Of a DNA stretch of 64,000 bases, positions 1 to 13,248 are shown piece after piece (the stretch's first letter is position 1; the number at the start of each line of letters is the position of its first letter). The notes beneath the pieces are model-generated. The model was not told where the DNA came from and ran no database searches. It saw only the letters and a program-made list of their open reading frames with translations. The stretch is from Pachypanchax playfairii. Taxonomy: Eukaryota; Chordata; Actinopteri; Cyprinodontiformes; Aplocheilidae. The translations under genes were made by a program, and so were the position numbers. The stretch covers positions 3,664,819-3,728,818 of the forward strand of contig SSNP01000001.1 of the NCBI GenBank assembly GCA_006937955.1, written 5' to 3'.

Positions 1-233
1 GTTTGTTTTTAGCTTGATTCCTTAGTTTAGGGTTTTTTATTGTCTCGTCTTAGTAAGCATTTATTTTGCTGTTTGTTCTGTGATCAATTATTTTCAGTTT
101 ACTCCTTGTATCATTAGTCCATGGTTTCTCTGAATTCCCTATATTGCACCCTTTTACACAGGTTTTTTCATGTATTTGGATTTGGATTTTGGAATTGGGT
201 GTTTGTGTTACTGATTTTTGGATTGTTTTTGGA
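1..233. other. T-rich left edge, unassigned
   Basis: The plus strand is T/G-rich with many short TTGG/TTTTGG runs, which resembles the downstream part of fish LTRs. It could equally be the 3' UTR of the minus-strand exon candidate ending at 234. No paired LTR end or target duplication is visible because the window starts here. No gene can be called. Confidence 0.2.
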
Positions 234-360
234 TTACTGCACTCTGCACTGTCCCTTCTTGATGTCATCATCATTACCCTTCTCCTCTGTTATCTCTTCA
301 AGCTGCATTTCCAAGAGTTCCTTCCAATACTCGTCTCCCAGTTCTCCCTCATGACGATAC
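234..360 (-). CDS. Candidate 3'-terminal coding exon of an unidentified gene
   Basis: On the minus strand a pyrimidine-rich tract ends in TTTCAG at 366-361. An open frame of 41 codons follows and stops at TAA (236-234). The peptide starts YRHEGELGDEYWKELLEMQ and is acidic and charged (EEITEEK, NDDD, then KK and a final Q). The same frame is closed by a TAA just upstream of the AG, as expected at a true intron boundary. There is no in-frame ATG, so the exon would be internal or terminal. I do not recognise the family. It could be a soluble helical tail of a membrane or cytosolic protein, or a pseudogene piece. The next exon-like block (388-437) is only 27 nt away, too near for a normal intron, so both cannot belong to one standard transcript. 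Confidence 0.3.
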
Positions 361-387
361 CTGAAATATTAAAGAATCTTTACTCAC

Positions 388-437
388 CCTTTGCTATTCT
401 GCTGACATCATCGGTCGCCCCAGACGTTCTCCTCATC
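388..437 (-). other. Internal-exon-like block with strong splice sites
   Basis: On the minus strand the acceptor TTGGTTTCTTGCAG (ending at 438) is followed by 50 nt and then a consensus donor GTGAGTAAAG starting at 387. Only one frame is open across the block; it reads MRRTSGATDDVSRIAKG and lies in a longer open frame reaching back to about 790. No homology is recognised. It could be a first coding exon of a gene running off the left edge, an alternative exon competing with 234-360, or a chance match. Confidence 0.2.
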
Positions 438-1544
438 CTGCAAGAAACCAAATGGTAAAGATCTCTGTCAAGATAATTATTCCCCCAATCACCCAAACGA
501 ATGTGTCTATTCTTTGTCCAAGTTTCCATGAAAGTTACCACCCAGTAGGATCTCCTACTGTGTGACTTTACTAATAAAACATCACTTGAGTTGTTTGTCA
601 GTGTGTTCGAGTCCAGCCTAAAAAAAGAAACATTACAGCGTGTGAAGCTCATGTGGTGGTGCAGATAGTTCTGCATAATGCTGAAATAATTATTTGTGTG
701 ATATTTAGTGTTTAGTTTTGATCTGGGAATAAAGAGGAAGTTTATGTTTGTGGCTTGTTTGAGAGAAACTGAGTAATCATCATTAAACACTGATCCCTGC
801 TGTGACTAAACAAAACAGGGTTTCCTGAATGCTTTGTTTAGTCATGTTTTTTGTGTGAATTACAGCTTTTTGAAGAAATTAAAGCGAATACAGAACATCA
901 TTTACATCATTCTATGCAACAGAATCTTGTTTTGTCCACAATAACTTATATAATTGCTTCAAAATCCAAGAAATGTTACACATCTTATCATACTGTTTGT
1001 CCCACAGACTGAGAAATGTTACATTTCATGTGTCAGCATTTTTGCACACCTGATGACACAAGCACGTAAGCTGGATAAGCACAAACTATACACGTCCTAT
1101 CCTTCTTTTTACCTGACAAATATTGGGTAAATTCCAGAAATCTCAAAGTTTTTCTTGTAAGTGATGCAAACTTTTGAGAGCAGGTGCAATCATTGGATTT
1201 AGAAAGGCAATTAAACAAATCTCTGACTGTAATTACAAACATGAATCAACATGTCATACTGAAACCTGGTAAATGCTGCCTGAATGTCTCAGAAAAAAGC
1301 TTAGAGGAAAAAAACTGAATTCATCCATTGTTTTTTTATCATTTATATAGTTTCTTAATCTTATCATAAGTTTTAAAACATAAAACGTATTCATTTGTAT
1401 TTCCTGGATCTATACTTTCAGTGTGAACACAGCTGGAAATCTTGACATGAGTTTTAGATGAAGTACAGATAGACTTAAAAACGATTACATTTAAACTCAT
1501 AGTGTTATTATTTTTTATATTTTGACTTTAGGTACTGTAGGTTT
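438..1544. other. Intergenic, nothing recognised
   Basis: AT-rich sequence with only short open frames. The minus-strand frame 380-790 spans the exon-like block above, but its upstream part has no recognisable protein similarity. No repeat boundaries were seen. Confidence 0.4.
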
Positions 1545-1690
1545 GTTGTCTCAAGGTAAAACAGGTTTGACACCCATCTCCAGTTTCTCTGTGGGGAGTT
1601 TGCATGTTCTCCACATGTATTACTTGGTTTTCCCATGACTTTACTAGGATTTACTGGAATTTGCATGGGCTTTCCCGTGCATGCACATCC
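1545..1690 (+). repeat. Fragment of SINE-like dispersed repeat
   Basis: It contains the phrases TTTCTCTGTGGGGAGTTTG and GCATGTTCTCCACATG. These match the middle of a very common teleost dispersed repeat seen in better-preserved form at 17694-17990. The tRNA-like head is degraded and the tail is missing. Open frames over it are shadows. Confidence 0.5.
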
Positions 1691-4600
1691 CTTAGGCGTG
1701 TGTACGGCTGTGTTCACACACAAATGTTCATTGGCTAAAAACAAAGTGGGGTCATATTTTACTTTGTCACTGAGAAAGGTCAGATGTCACGTCAACGTAT
1801 CTAATAATCGGACCAACTCATAGCAACCAAAAGGGAATGAAGGTTTCCACCATCTTCAGTCTAACTTCTGACGCAAAGACCAGTCAAACTACATTTATGG
1901 CTCATGAGCACTTTCCATCTGCTTGAGTTCATCTCTGTGAGGGAATTTCCTAATTTTCTGTCAGGCTTTAGAGACTTTTACTCACCCACTGTGAATTTGA
2001 GTTTTTTCAGTTGACTCAATTTGAAACTGTTTTAGTTCTGAAGACCAATGAAAGAATAAATATCCAAGAGTTCTCTTTGTTCCAAAAGGGATTAAAGTCT
2101 GGGTTGAGTTGTTGCTTCAAAATCAGACATGAAAAAGTACATCTTGCATTTTTTGAGCCTCTAATGAAGTCGTTAACCCAATAATGCTTATAGATTACAG
2201 AGGAAGGAAGTGTGGTAAGAGGCTTGGACAGATTATTTGTGTTCATTGTGACTCAGCATGTAGCCTAACATACAACAACTGTCAGAGTTTGTTTGGTAAT
2301 TTTCTGTGTCCTCTGACATGTCAGTAATTAATGTTGACATGATGATTAATAATAATATGAATCATCACACGGGACACTCACATTAGAACAAAAACAGTCT
2401 GTTCCCAAACATGGGGAGTGTGGAAGGCAGCAGCTCGGATCACAGCCAGAAAGAACAATAGTCGCTTTGTGTTTGTGTCTAGGTTTGGCCGGCCTGACTG
2501 TGTTCCTGTGGTCACCTTCTGCTGCTCTTGTCTGTAGGCATTCCTTAAATTCTGCGAGTCTCCGGTCAACATGGTAGAAAATTGGGATTATTCAAGAGTT
2601 TGGCTAATTGATTTTTTTTTTTCAAGCTTTGACATCATTAATGTTAAAGAGCCAAATAAACCATCAAAATTCTTTAAATGTTTCTAAATTGTCTCAAGCA
2701 ATAAAAGTTCAACAATTTCTAAAAGTTGGTCTGACAAAATGCTTTTTACCAGGATGCAAAGAAGTTCAAATTCTTGTCATATTCCAGTGAACGTAGTCAT
2801 TTTAAGTCTAAACAACATCCAAATTTTCTGTTCATGTCTGAACTGAAATTGAGCTAAATTTGGCCTTGATAAAATAACTAATCTGTTTGAATTGCTGCCT
2901 TTAAAAAAGAAAGACTGTTTTTGTGTGTATTGCCTTTCTGAAGGAAATCATCATATCAGGGAGGACAATATGTCATATTTTCATTTAAACAGTCAATATC
3001 AGCATGATGCTGCATTTCTGTCTGAATAAAGACCATATTTGACTGTATGTCTCTTACAGATAAGCTTGACACTGCTTTTTTTACTGCAGCACAGCAAAAT
3101 GAAGATTCGGGAAAACCTTCTTATCCTTATAAAGGCAGAAAAAGGACCATGAATGTTCCCATGAAAGTTGCTCAGCCAAGCAGTGATTACCCAGAAACTA
3201 TGAACTTCTCTGTCATAAAAAGTAGGTATTGAATTGTACAAATTTCTCAACGCTCTTAAGCTACATCTACATGAAGATTACTGAGCAGAAAACAAAGATC
3301 AAACTGCAGACATTAGCTTGATTTTTACCCCTGATTTCAGTATTGGTTTATTGAGTTTCCTTGATCATAACTGAAATATCTCAAACATCACTCATGCCCT
3401 TCTGTTCTCTGTTTAATATGAGTTCAAAGTGCTCTCAGGTCACTCGGTTTGAGTGTGGGCACAAGCTCAACTGAGATAAACTTTAACAAAAATTAGAAAA
3501 AAATGTGATTACAAGTAAACCCCACACATTGTTTACCCATAATGCTGCAGTCTCTACTCCAGCAGGGGACCACATTCCCATCAGATGATGCAGACTCAAA
3601 AAAATTCAAACTGAGCTAAAGACCCAGCGAAACAGCAATCAAACTGAGCAGCTTCATGAACGTAACCAGCCTGGAAAATGATTCCATCAAAGGTTTTTGT
3701 TGTTTGTTTTTCATTGTTGTGCCTTGATTAATCACCTTAGGAAGTCTACAAATCATGTGACTCATACAAACAATTGTCTCAAACTCAGGGTAAATACATC
3801 AGAGACATTAATGTGCTGGCAAATTCAAATTAAGCCCTCGAAAACCTGATTATAAAACTCCAATAATTCTCTGATTCATTTTATTCTCTTGTAATATTCA
3901 GCTGTTTAAACAAAGATCAGACGTTAATCCTAATTATTTCACTGATTTCTCGGAATGGTCTTTTAATGCTTCTCAGCTTTAATGCTTGTCACTCTGTACT
4001 AAAACAGTTCAATTAATTATATAACTTCAAACGTGTCAGATCTAAACTCTCTACCTCTTTAAGAGAATTAGCACTTTCCTCAAAAAAAAACCTGCCGGAT
4101 CAAATCTTATGAATGTCTTCTGCTCTCTGGTGGAGGATCTGAGTACTAGAAGTGGCAAGTGATTATTGTCATTGTTCAATAAAAATGTTTTGTTGACATA
4201 TTTCATGCAGTGATGCTCGGTCATGATAAATATTCAGATTAGGTCAAAAACCATGTTTTGTGGAAAACGTATGTCTGATAATGTGTTGTATGAGAAGTAA
4301 GAACAAAATCTGAGGGCAGAAGTTGAAAACCATGAGATGGTTCATCTTTCCTTCTGTGAAACTAGATGTCCATAAAACTCATGATTTACTTTCTCCTGGT
4401 GGCCATTTACCTGCCCTGAGGTCGGACTGAAGCAGGTCTATTCCAGGAAGTATATATGAGCTTCATATTGGTTTTTATTCATGTGGAAAATAAAAAGGAG
4501 TTTAACATTTAGTTTTTAGACTGATTATTACTTTAACTGATTCTGCAGCCTATTGAGGTCATAAGAGATATAATAGTGAAGATTATGCTGTTGTCAGTTT

Positions 4601-7600
4601 TTAGAAGGTCAAACAGTTTTTTTTGTTGGATGCTATTCAGATATGTCACATTCTACTGATATAATGTACGTCTGTGAGATGTATTTATGTTCATGAGGTA
4701 ATGCCATCTTCTCTCTGTGGCCTACTTTTGTGAAAAGCTTTACAAGAGAAGTTCACATAAAAGTTTTGCCATTAGCATTGCTTAAACCATCGCCAGGACT
4801 TTTTATATGACAAATACCACGAAGAACCATCAAATTTTCTAAATTTAATGCCAGCTTTATGACTTAATGGCAACTTTTGTGCCACTGTGTGAGTTTGCCC
4901 ACTTGGCTCCATGCTGCTTCCCTCTGACAGCTTTTTTCCTCTGTGCCAGTCAGAGGTCAACTACATCGCCTCCTGCATTTTCTCCCTTTTCAGCTCCTTG
5001 TTTAAACTAAGAATGATGCTTTCTGTGAGCTAAATATTACAAGATGTAGATGAGGTGGACAACAGACTTTCACACTTTTCAACATCTCAAGTTTACCTCA
5101 TAAATTTGAGAGAAAGCTGTTTTGGCAACAATAGTTTTTCTGCTTGTTTTCTAGTGGCTGCAGCCTGATCCACTTTTGATGAGACAGTGTTGATGACACC
5201 CACTCGCCCTGCTGCTGTTGTTTGATAGTAAAATCAGGGCTTTCCTGAGGAATCTGTCCAGGCATCCTTGCCTTTGAACATGCAGCGGGTTTACATTAGG
5301 AAGACTTGAGAAGAAACGACTGCAGGGGATGTGCCCCAAAATTTATGAGGTCCACGTCTCATCCTTTTGTTTTTTTGAGATGAAAAGAAGGAATAATGGG
5401 GTATTATTTAGGGAAGGCAGAAATAAAACAGATGTAGAAAATTCCTTAAGACCAAAAGAGTTTAAATTGTAACATGTGGGGAAGATGATGGTGAGCGTTT
5501 CTAATTTAAAGAAAGGAATGCAGGGGATTGTTCATCATAGTTGTGGGAGATCTAAACATATTTTATTATTTGATTTTTACTTATTGATCTGTAAAATATG
5601 CAGCAATAAATTATCTTTTTATGGTCATGACAAAAAAGATTTTGATTAATGGCAGAACAGATTTTCTATAGCATGGAATCTACTTTTACTTCTGCAGATT
5701 TCCGGTTAAGCCTGTAAAGTTTACTTCCAGAACTTTGTAATATGTTGGAATATTTCTGTAATATAAATTTGATAGAATTGTTTTAAGACAGCAGAAATCC
5801 ACCTCTGACATAATTCTGCTGCTTCTAGCTGTTAGCTCGTCAACACACTCAGAATTTATCTCCACTTCTCTAAACTGAGGTTGTTTGAAAAGTTTTCCGT
5901 ACAACAGGTGAGATATTAATTGTTCAAAACCTTTCTGCTAAATCCCACTTCAGCAGTGCTGAACTATCCATTAATAGATTTCAAAATATCTGGGCTAAAG
6001 ATTTGAAAAAAAAAAAAGGGAGATGCAGAATGTTCTCCTGAAGAGAACCAGCCTTCAGGACTCGAGACTACTTTGGAGTGTGAGAATGAAAACAACTAAT
6101 GGGAGTTGGCTGCACATAACAGAATGTATCTACTGTTCCAATAACAGCAATAATTACATCCATAAAAAACTGATAAATAGTCTCCAGATGTTGAATAAAA
6201 CAATTCCCAGATTTTTGCATTTTATTCACATGCAAGATTTATCACTTAGCAACGTCTCGGAGCCATCAATGTCCACCGTCTCCTCCTCACAGGGATTCTG
6301 CGCTTCTGTTTATTCATTGCAGAAAATCAATAACAGATTCATTCTAAAATCAGTTGATAATGAAAGAATTTGATACAGTTTGTCTATCTTTCTGTTGGTT
6401 ATCTGTGTTATTGTCTGTGTCAGCAGAGTCCATGTGAGTATCACTGATGTGCTGCAGGAATATCAACCTGCCCTTGTTTAAAATCCTCATGCTGTCAGAA
6501 ACAACGTCCTTGTCTGCCGTGAGAAAATGTCACTGCTTTCACACTGAAATGTTCACGTTTTACAGCAATATTTTAAAATATTAGTTTAGAAAAAAACGAA
6601 CAAAAAACGGAATGTTTGAAAATTATGGAAAATAAAACTATTTTGTTTGGCTTTGTTTTAAACTATATAATGTCATTTTTTTGGCTAATTTATCATAGCT
6701 GATAATATGAAAAAGTAGCTTTTCCTCATTTTAAAATTTGGCGTATTTTTTGATAAACTTTCTTTTGTGCTCAAGTTGCTGTTTGTCAGGTTATAAACCG
6801 GCTTATTATTTCCACTTCCTAGTTGTGAATGTCTTCATTTTGAAGGGTCGCAAACTTTCCTTGAATACCGCTGACCTAAATTACTGTCCCAGACTTGTAT
6901 TTACAGTAGACTGAAAGAAACGGGGCACTTCACAGAGAGCTCTTAATTTATGTATCTGCTCTGCTGACTCATTCATTTTGAGTTTACAAATCCAGCCACA
7001 AGCATGAAATTCACTCGAATCTGAAGTGTTTTTTTTTCTCTTGTATTTAGCATCCAGTCAATAAAGACAGAATGAGCTCTGTGAGATGTGAAACCCTGTT
7101 TCACTGAAAATAAATATTGACTTAAAGATGCAGAAGGTTAGCTAAACACTTTCCCAGAACAGGAAAGAGGGAAGACTGTGAATGCAACGTGGAATGATGC
7201 TGAGTATACGAGAGAGGATTTACCTGCTTAATATTGGGCCAGTGCAGGACAGAGATGAATAAAGCTGCTGCTGAGAGACCTCGTGCACATGTCCAGCCTT
7301 ATTAAATAATGTCAGTCATTGATTAATGAGATTTTTAAATACATGCCTGCAGGTGCTCCCTTTCTCAACATATAATATTTGCTTGATTTCAGAAGTGCTC
7401 TGGCCTAGTTAGAGCTATAGAAAAGAGCATCAGAGATGATACACAAAGTGTCATTTAGTAATCAAGAGGTTAGAGGTGACATGAACAAGTTTGAGGGTAA
7501 ATATTAAATATTCTGAGAAATGAATGAACTGAACCTAAATGGGATTACCACCATGTTAAAACAACTCTAAGACATCATGGTGGTTCTTGTTCCTTTCCAG

Positions 7601-10600
7601 GGTTATAAATGTTACTTTCAGTGATTATTTACCAAAAAATCTGGACATTTGCAGCAGAAATTAGAGGTGACATTAGCCATTGGTAATGGAGGAGCTAAAT
7701 ATTTACAGCACTAACAGTTTAACAAATTTAAATAATATATCTGACAAAATGTAATGTAAAAATAGCAGTGGTTTGAAGGTGTTTGTATAAACCCTGTGAA
7801 ATCGTAGAATCTGGAGTTTTAATTTTAAAGTGAACCACTTTGAAAATTGCCTCACAATAACCAGCTTGTTTGTTTGATCAGCGCTTGTATTTTTACAAAC
7901 TGAGGTCGTTCAACGAGCTATCTGCAAAAGAGTAAGATATAAATAATTTAGTACCTTTTCAGAGAACCCAAATTAAAACTAACTCAATATGCTTTTTCTT
8001 CTATATACACATATAAATCTTACCAAAAGGTTGATCCTGTGATTATTAACAAGCCACTGAACTCAGTGTTTTCAGAGGAAAGTGACTATGTTAAACAGGA
8101 AATATTTACGATGGATGTCATAATGAAAAGAAAACAAGAGAAGCTAAAAGGAGATCCATAAAGACATGATAAAGATAGAATGGTAGGAAAATACATTACA
8201 TTGACTGTCAGAGCAGATTTTACAGGAGTTCTGCTTTAGTCAAAGTCTGTTTGACTTTACAGCTAATAAATCTTTCACTCTCTTCCGCGCTGCTGTTATG
8301 ATAGATCAGCGCTTGTTCCGTCACCATGTTCTATAAAACGGCAGCTTCTCTGTTATAGCTGAGGAAATTAAACACAACCTGTCTGTATTCAGGTTTCTTT
8401 GGCTTTACTGTATCAACACTGTGCCCACATCCAGCAGCAGTTCCTGTACAATCTGCCAGCTGCCAACAACCCAACACATTATATGTGCTGTAGATCCAGA
8501 CCTCCGGCTTGGACCTGAAAACCCCTCTGTGTCAACTCTGCGCTGGCAGAACCTCCCCAGCCTCCCCCATCCAGAACTGAATCCCATCTAGGAGCCCAAA
8601 CATAAAATATGTATCGATTTCTGTGGGAGGTCTTGAAAACAGAAGATAAATTGAATCTTCACACGGTCTCTGTGATGTTCTTTTTTACTTTCTGAGCACC
8701 ATGTGAGGTTCAGTAAACAAAACCGCAGACACAAAAAGGTCCTTTCAACAAGATGTTTTACCACTCCTGTCTTCTGTTATCACTCACTGATACTTAAAAC
8801 AAACAAGCTCTATCTCTAAAGCTGCTGTCCTTTGCTTTTATTAGCCGGCGAGTGTCTACTTTTTCTACATGCTGACAAATTTTCTCCTGTTCTTTCCCTC
8901 CTCATATCCTGCTTCTCATCAAGACTGGTTTTTCAAGGACAACATGTCAGTTTCGTGATTTTGAGTTTTCTTCTTACCACAGTGAGGTCAAGGATCAGCT
9001 TGCTGATGAGGAGGCCTGAGTTCATATAGCAAAGTGTTTTTCCTGTCTAATTGATTAGGATGCTCAGCAATACAAACATTTAGACTCATTTGTTTACTGC
9101 GGTTTTAATTATGAAATATTTTGAGGGGCAAATACTGTTCAAGATTATTTAAAACTTCCTATTCTTGAAATGTTCGGATCAGGTGGTACAATGCACCTTG
9201 TGGAAATCTAGACTTCTATGGTTGTTGAATCACCCAGAATCTTGTAAGATCTAATAGATCTGCCTTCTTTGTAATTTCTTTTTTTATATATATATTTTTT
9301 TCATGCATAAATGTTAAAGATCAACAAAAAATGTCCATATTAGACAAAGATAATGCAAGTAAATATGAAAGGCAGTTCTTAAATGAAGGAGTTTTTAGTG
9401 GCGGTAGGATCAAACCTACACTGAAAAAGTGAAAAACTAAGTTTTGTGTTTTAATTTGTTTGAAATGGCAGAATGAGTTGAATGAGTTTTACTTTAGTTT
9501 GATTTTCTAGCAATTTTTCTCTGATTCTCCAAAATGAAATCACTAATTCACTGACGTTCATAGCCGGTCCATTCAATCCTGCTTCAGAACAAATAAATAA
9601 TGCTTAAAATAACTGAGTGAGGGTTGCCTTTACCTACTGAACAGCAACTTGCACTGAACATTCTGTTCTGTAGGAGCTCGATCATGCAACACTGGGGGAA
9701 TAGAGGTCCAGTAATGCAGAATGTTGACCCCAGTCGTCTCCTCCGACATCCCCTGAGGGACAGTGGGTCTACTCTGCAGGTGTTCATGAACCTCATAAAG
9801 AGATGTCTGTCTCCATCATGTTTGCTCGTTTCATCATTGCTGTTGTGGGATGAGAAAACGAGTGTTGTATGGGAAAAGCCACCAGCCTTTTCAGCATCCT
9901 AAATATATGAAGTAGCTTTCATGAGCTGAAGTGGGGGGTGGGGTGGGGTAGTACTTGTAAAATACACAGCTATCTGTTTGCAAAGGGTGCGCTTGTGGTT
10001 TGACCGTTCCTGCAGGCTGTGTCCACGAGCTCCCACTTTGCAAACCCTTTTACATCTCACTGATTAAACTTTCCCTCTTTTTTTCCATTCGCGCCTCCCC
10101 ACAGTCCCATAATCTCTTTGATTTTGGCTCATACCAAATACTTTGCCAAGCTTCGCCCTCACCTGGAATGTTTTTACATGGGGGAGATATACCGCCATAA
10201 ACCAACACGCAACTCTCAAAAGCTCCGTCATTGAGACTGTGAGTAAAGGCACCAGGAGTGAAGAAGAGGAGGAGTGCAGAGAGGTCTACATGTAACTATA
10301 AACTTAACCACCTTGGAAATGTTTACCTGAAAATCCAGTGTCATACTTTCCTTGGGTGTTGCTGTTCCTCTCTGTGTCTGCAGAATGGTGTCTTTGTGAG
10401 TGAGAGGTCAGCTCTAGTTGCATCTTCCAGGCCCCTCAGCTAGTCTTTCAACTAAGTGCTTCCTCACATCCCTGCACGAGAGAAATGACTCTTACCTGCA
10501 TGTGCCCCCGCAATCCAAGCAATGGTAACCACCCTTGAACTTATTTGTTTAAACCTTTTGGAAATCTGTTTTGAAATTAGGGTATCCGCCAGTTCCTCAT

Positions 10601-12654
10601 GGTTGACGTTACATGAATTACAACGAGTAAAATTATGTATTTACCTGCCTTTCACTGTTAATTTGCTTTGGACCTGATTGAAAGAGATATATTTTTACAG
10701 GCCCTAAATTCACATATTACATAATAAAATGACAGATGGAGCAAAAGTTTGTTCAGACTTGGGGGGAAAAGAGGATTCATTGTGTCCAAATTTATTTTGA
10801 CTCCATCTCCATTGAACTGAAGTCATAAACAGGTCCACGGGGGTTTCGGTATTTCTGTCACAAGCCTTTGGCAGCACCACTGTGTGTGATTCGGTTTGGA
10901 TCAATTCTCAGCTCTGTTCTGCCTCCAGTGAATGGAACAACCTACATAATGTAAAATATCAGTGTAATAATATAGTAGAGTTGCTTTTAGATCCTTTAAC
11001 AATGAAAATTACAAAGTAAAGGTTGTTCTTTTCTGAGGTTTGGTCCTCTGCTGTATCTGTATGCTAAATGCAGTGCAGCTGTCAAGAGATTTTTTAAGTA
11101 AAATTGCACAACTGTATCAAAACCTGACAAAAACACTTTACTTAATAACGAGATGTAGCTTTTGTATACATTTTTGACCAGATTAGGTCAGTCCCTTCTA
11201 AATTGGCCACCGCTTTGTGTTTGCCCAGTAATGAGTAAAGGCACTGATTGGAAAGAAACTTGTCTTTGTTGAGAATTTAGGAAGGTTAACAGACCTGCTG
11301 GGAAAGCCAAGGCAAAATAACTCAATAAATTATTAAAATACAAATCCCAAAACTACCTTAATAACCCTCCAAACCCCCTTCCAATCAGTTTTAAAAATCC
11401 TTCAGTGCATAAGGCGTTCCAGTGCATGATGATAAAACACTGCAGGCAGGTAATAAAACTGCAATGACAAACACTGGACAACATAAAATGAACAACCTTC
11501 ATTATACACAGATTCCTCACAGTGTCAACACAAAAGGTCAAACCACAGAACTCACAAAGATTATTCTCAGTGGAAGAAAGGGCGGAGAAACAGCCAGAAG
11601 ATGTTAAAGTTCTGAGTCCACGAGGTTAAATATAAGGCTGGTAATAAGAAAAATAATTTGTGATTGAATGATTCCAGTGTCCATATGAGAGAGAAAAGAA
11701 AGAGAAGAGCTGAGCTGAACAACACTAATCATTAGACATGAATTCAAATATGTGGATTTAAACCTTCACAGCCTTTAAAGTTAGCAGCAAAAAAGAAAAC
11801 GTGTTTTTGCGGTTGACAATCTTAAACCCTGCAGAAAATACTTTCTTTTACACAAGCAATTAACTCTTCCTCTGTTTTTATTGGTTTCGCCATCAAAACA
11901 CTAGATTATGCCATGATATGTTTTTTATAATGGACTGTCTTTTTTTAATTCTTTGGGTGTATCTGATGAGTTCTGTTCCCTAGGTTTACCTGAAACAGGA
12001 GCATAGTGTCCTCAGTGTGTGAGTCCTCAGGGGCTTTTAGCAGCACAGACTGTTCCTCCAACTAGGGTAGCTTAGATACCTTTACCATGCAGTCGAGCTA
12101 TAGACCCATTGCCCATCAGATAAAGTGTCCCAGGACATTCCTGAGTGGCCAGCTGAAGCAAGAATTCCCACAGAAGTGTGGAATGCTGAGACCAGATTGA
12201 TCCATCAGAGGATCAGGCTAAGATGATCCAGACACTCAAGAAACTCTTTCACCAGTATTTGTGAGAGACGGACTGTTTTTCATTGTCAGCATGATCAAAC
12301 TTCAGGATGCCTCTTGAATTTATTTTGGAATTTAAGAGACTTTTAGAAAACAGTCTGATTATACAGACGTGAGGTTCCTTTTCTTTCTCTCTTTTCCCTG
12401 TGGTGTCAGTTTACAGGTGAGTCCAGGGCTGGCTCACTCTCAGTCAGCCCCGCCTGCTGGCAGAGTCTGCTGCATGCTGCTGGATCACACCTACAAGTAA
12501 TCCTCATCACCATTCCTCAATCCCAGATCATGTAGTTGTGTTTGGTGAAATTCTTGACCAGCATCACCTGAGTAATTTTCCTAGTTAACCTATTTAGAAA
12601 AATCATCAGTTATTGTTTCTTCTAGCTCTTCTCTGTGTAACCCACATTTACAGA
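1691..12654. other. Intergenic block without a recognised gene
   Basis: About 11 kb of AT-rich DNA with no convincing protein on either strand and no intact mobile element. The only exon-shaped segment noted is 3060-3221 (plus). The open frames at 8405-8587 (minus) and 9624-9902 (plus) lack recognisable similarity. A G-rich run (GGGGGGTGGGGTGGGG) lies near 9932-9948. Confidence 0.4.
3060..3221 (+). other. Exon-like segment, unidentified
   Basis: The acceptor TATGTCTCTTACAG ends at 3059 and a donor-like GTAGGT starts at 3222. They enclose 162 nt, a multiple of three, with one frame open throughout (begins DKLDTAFFTAAQQNEDSGK, ends near MNFSVIK). The residue mix (K, P, S, Y, few Cys) is plausible for a disordered protein. 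No family is recognised and no partner exon was found, so a chance open segment cannot be excluded. Confidence 0.2.
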
Positions 12655-12855
12655 ACCACCTTTCGTTTCGAGTTCGTTTCAATCGAACCGAGACCCATGT
12701 TTTTAGGCGGACTCGAGTTCGGTGGTTTGATCTGAATCAGAGTTCGATTGCACGTTCACACCTCCCCAAATGAACCAGACTTTCTCTGCAAGTGAACTCA
12801 AGTTCGATTCAAGCGGACTAAACAGAGCTGGTGTGAATGAACCCTCAGTGTCCGT
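12655..12855. mobile_element. MITE-like repeat remnant
   Basis: A GC-richer stretch with repeated TTCGATT/GAACTC/CGAGTTC words on both strands and a 3' phrase GGTGTGAATGAACCCTCAGT. This is the style of the abundant teleost non-autonomous DNA transposons whose ends read as 'gtgtgaatgcaccct'. No clear target duplication was found. There is no coding capacity. Confidence 0.45.
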
Positions 12856-13248
12856 GTTTTGACTCCTGTTAACAGACATTATGACAAAATTATTTTAGGG
12901 CAGTGTTTTAGGGATCATGGTGAGAAATTTGTAACACTCTGAGTCATGTGCATATATAGATTTAACTTAAAATCATAAGGACATGAGTTATTCCGATCTT
13001 TATTGGCCTTTTGTCTTGTGTTTTAGATAGATATCTGGATTTTATTTGTATTGGTTGAGGGCTGCACAGTCATTTTTGTACCCATAATAATCATTTTGTG
13101 TTTTTTATGTTGATGAGGTTTCATTTTTTAAATAAGCCAAAACAAATGTTCGTTTTCTGATGAACAAAGTCATTATAATAACAGTATCAATAATTTTATA
13201 CTTAAAAATACCTTGAAAATGTTGCCTTAGTTTCATTATTCTAATATT

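Noticed and set aside
8405..8587. 60-codon minus-strand frame in a GC-richer patch
   Set aside because: No splice context, no family resemblance, and a length expected by chance.
9624..9902. Possible exon between TTCTGTTCTGTAG and CTGCAG/GTGTTC
   Set aside because: The donor is weak, only one frame is open, and no homology or partner exon was seen.
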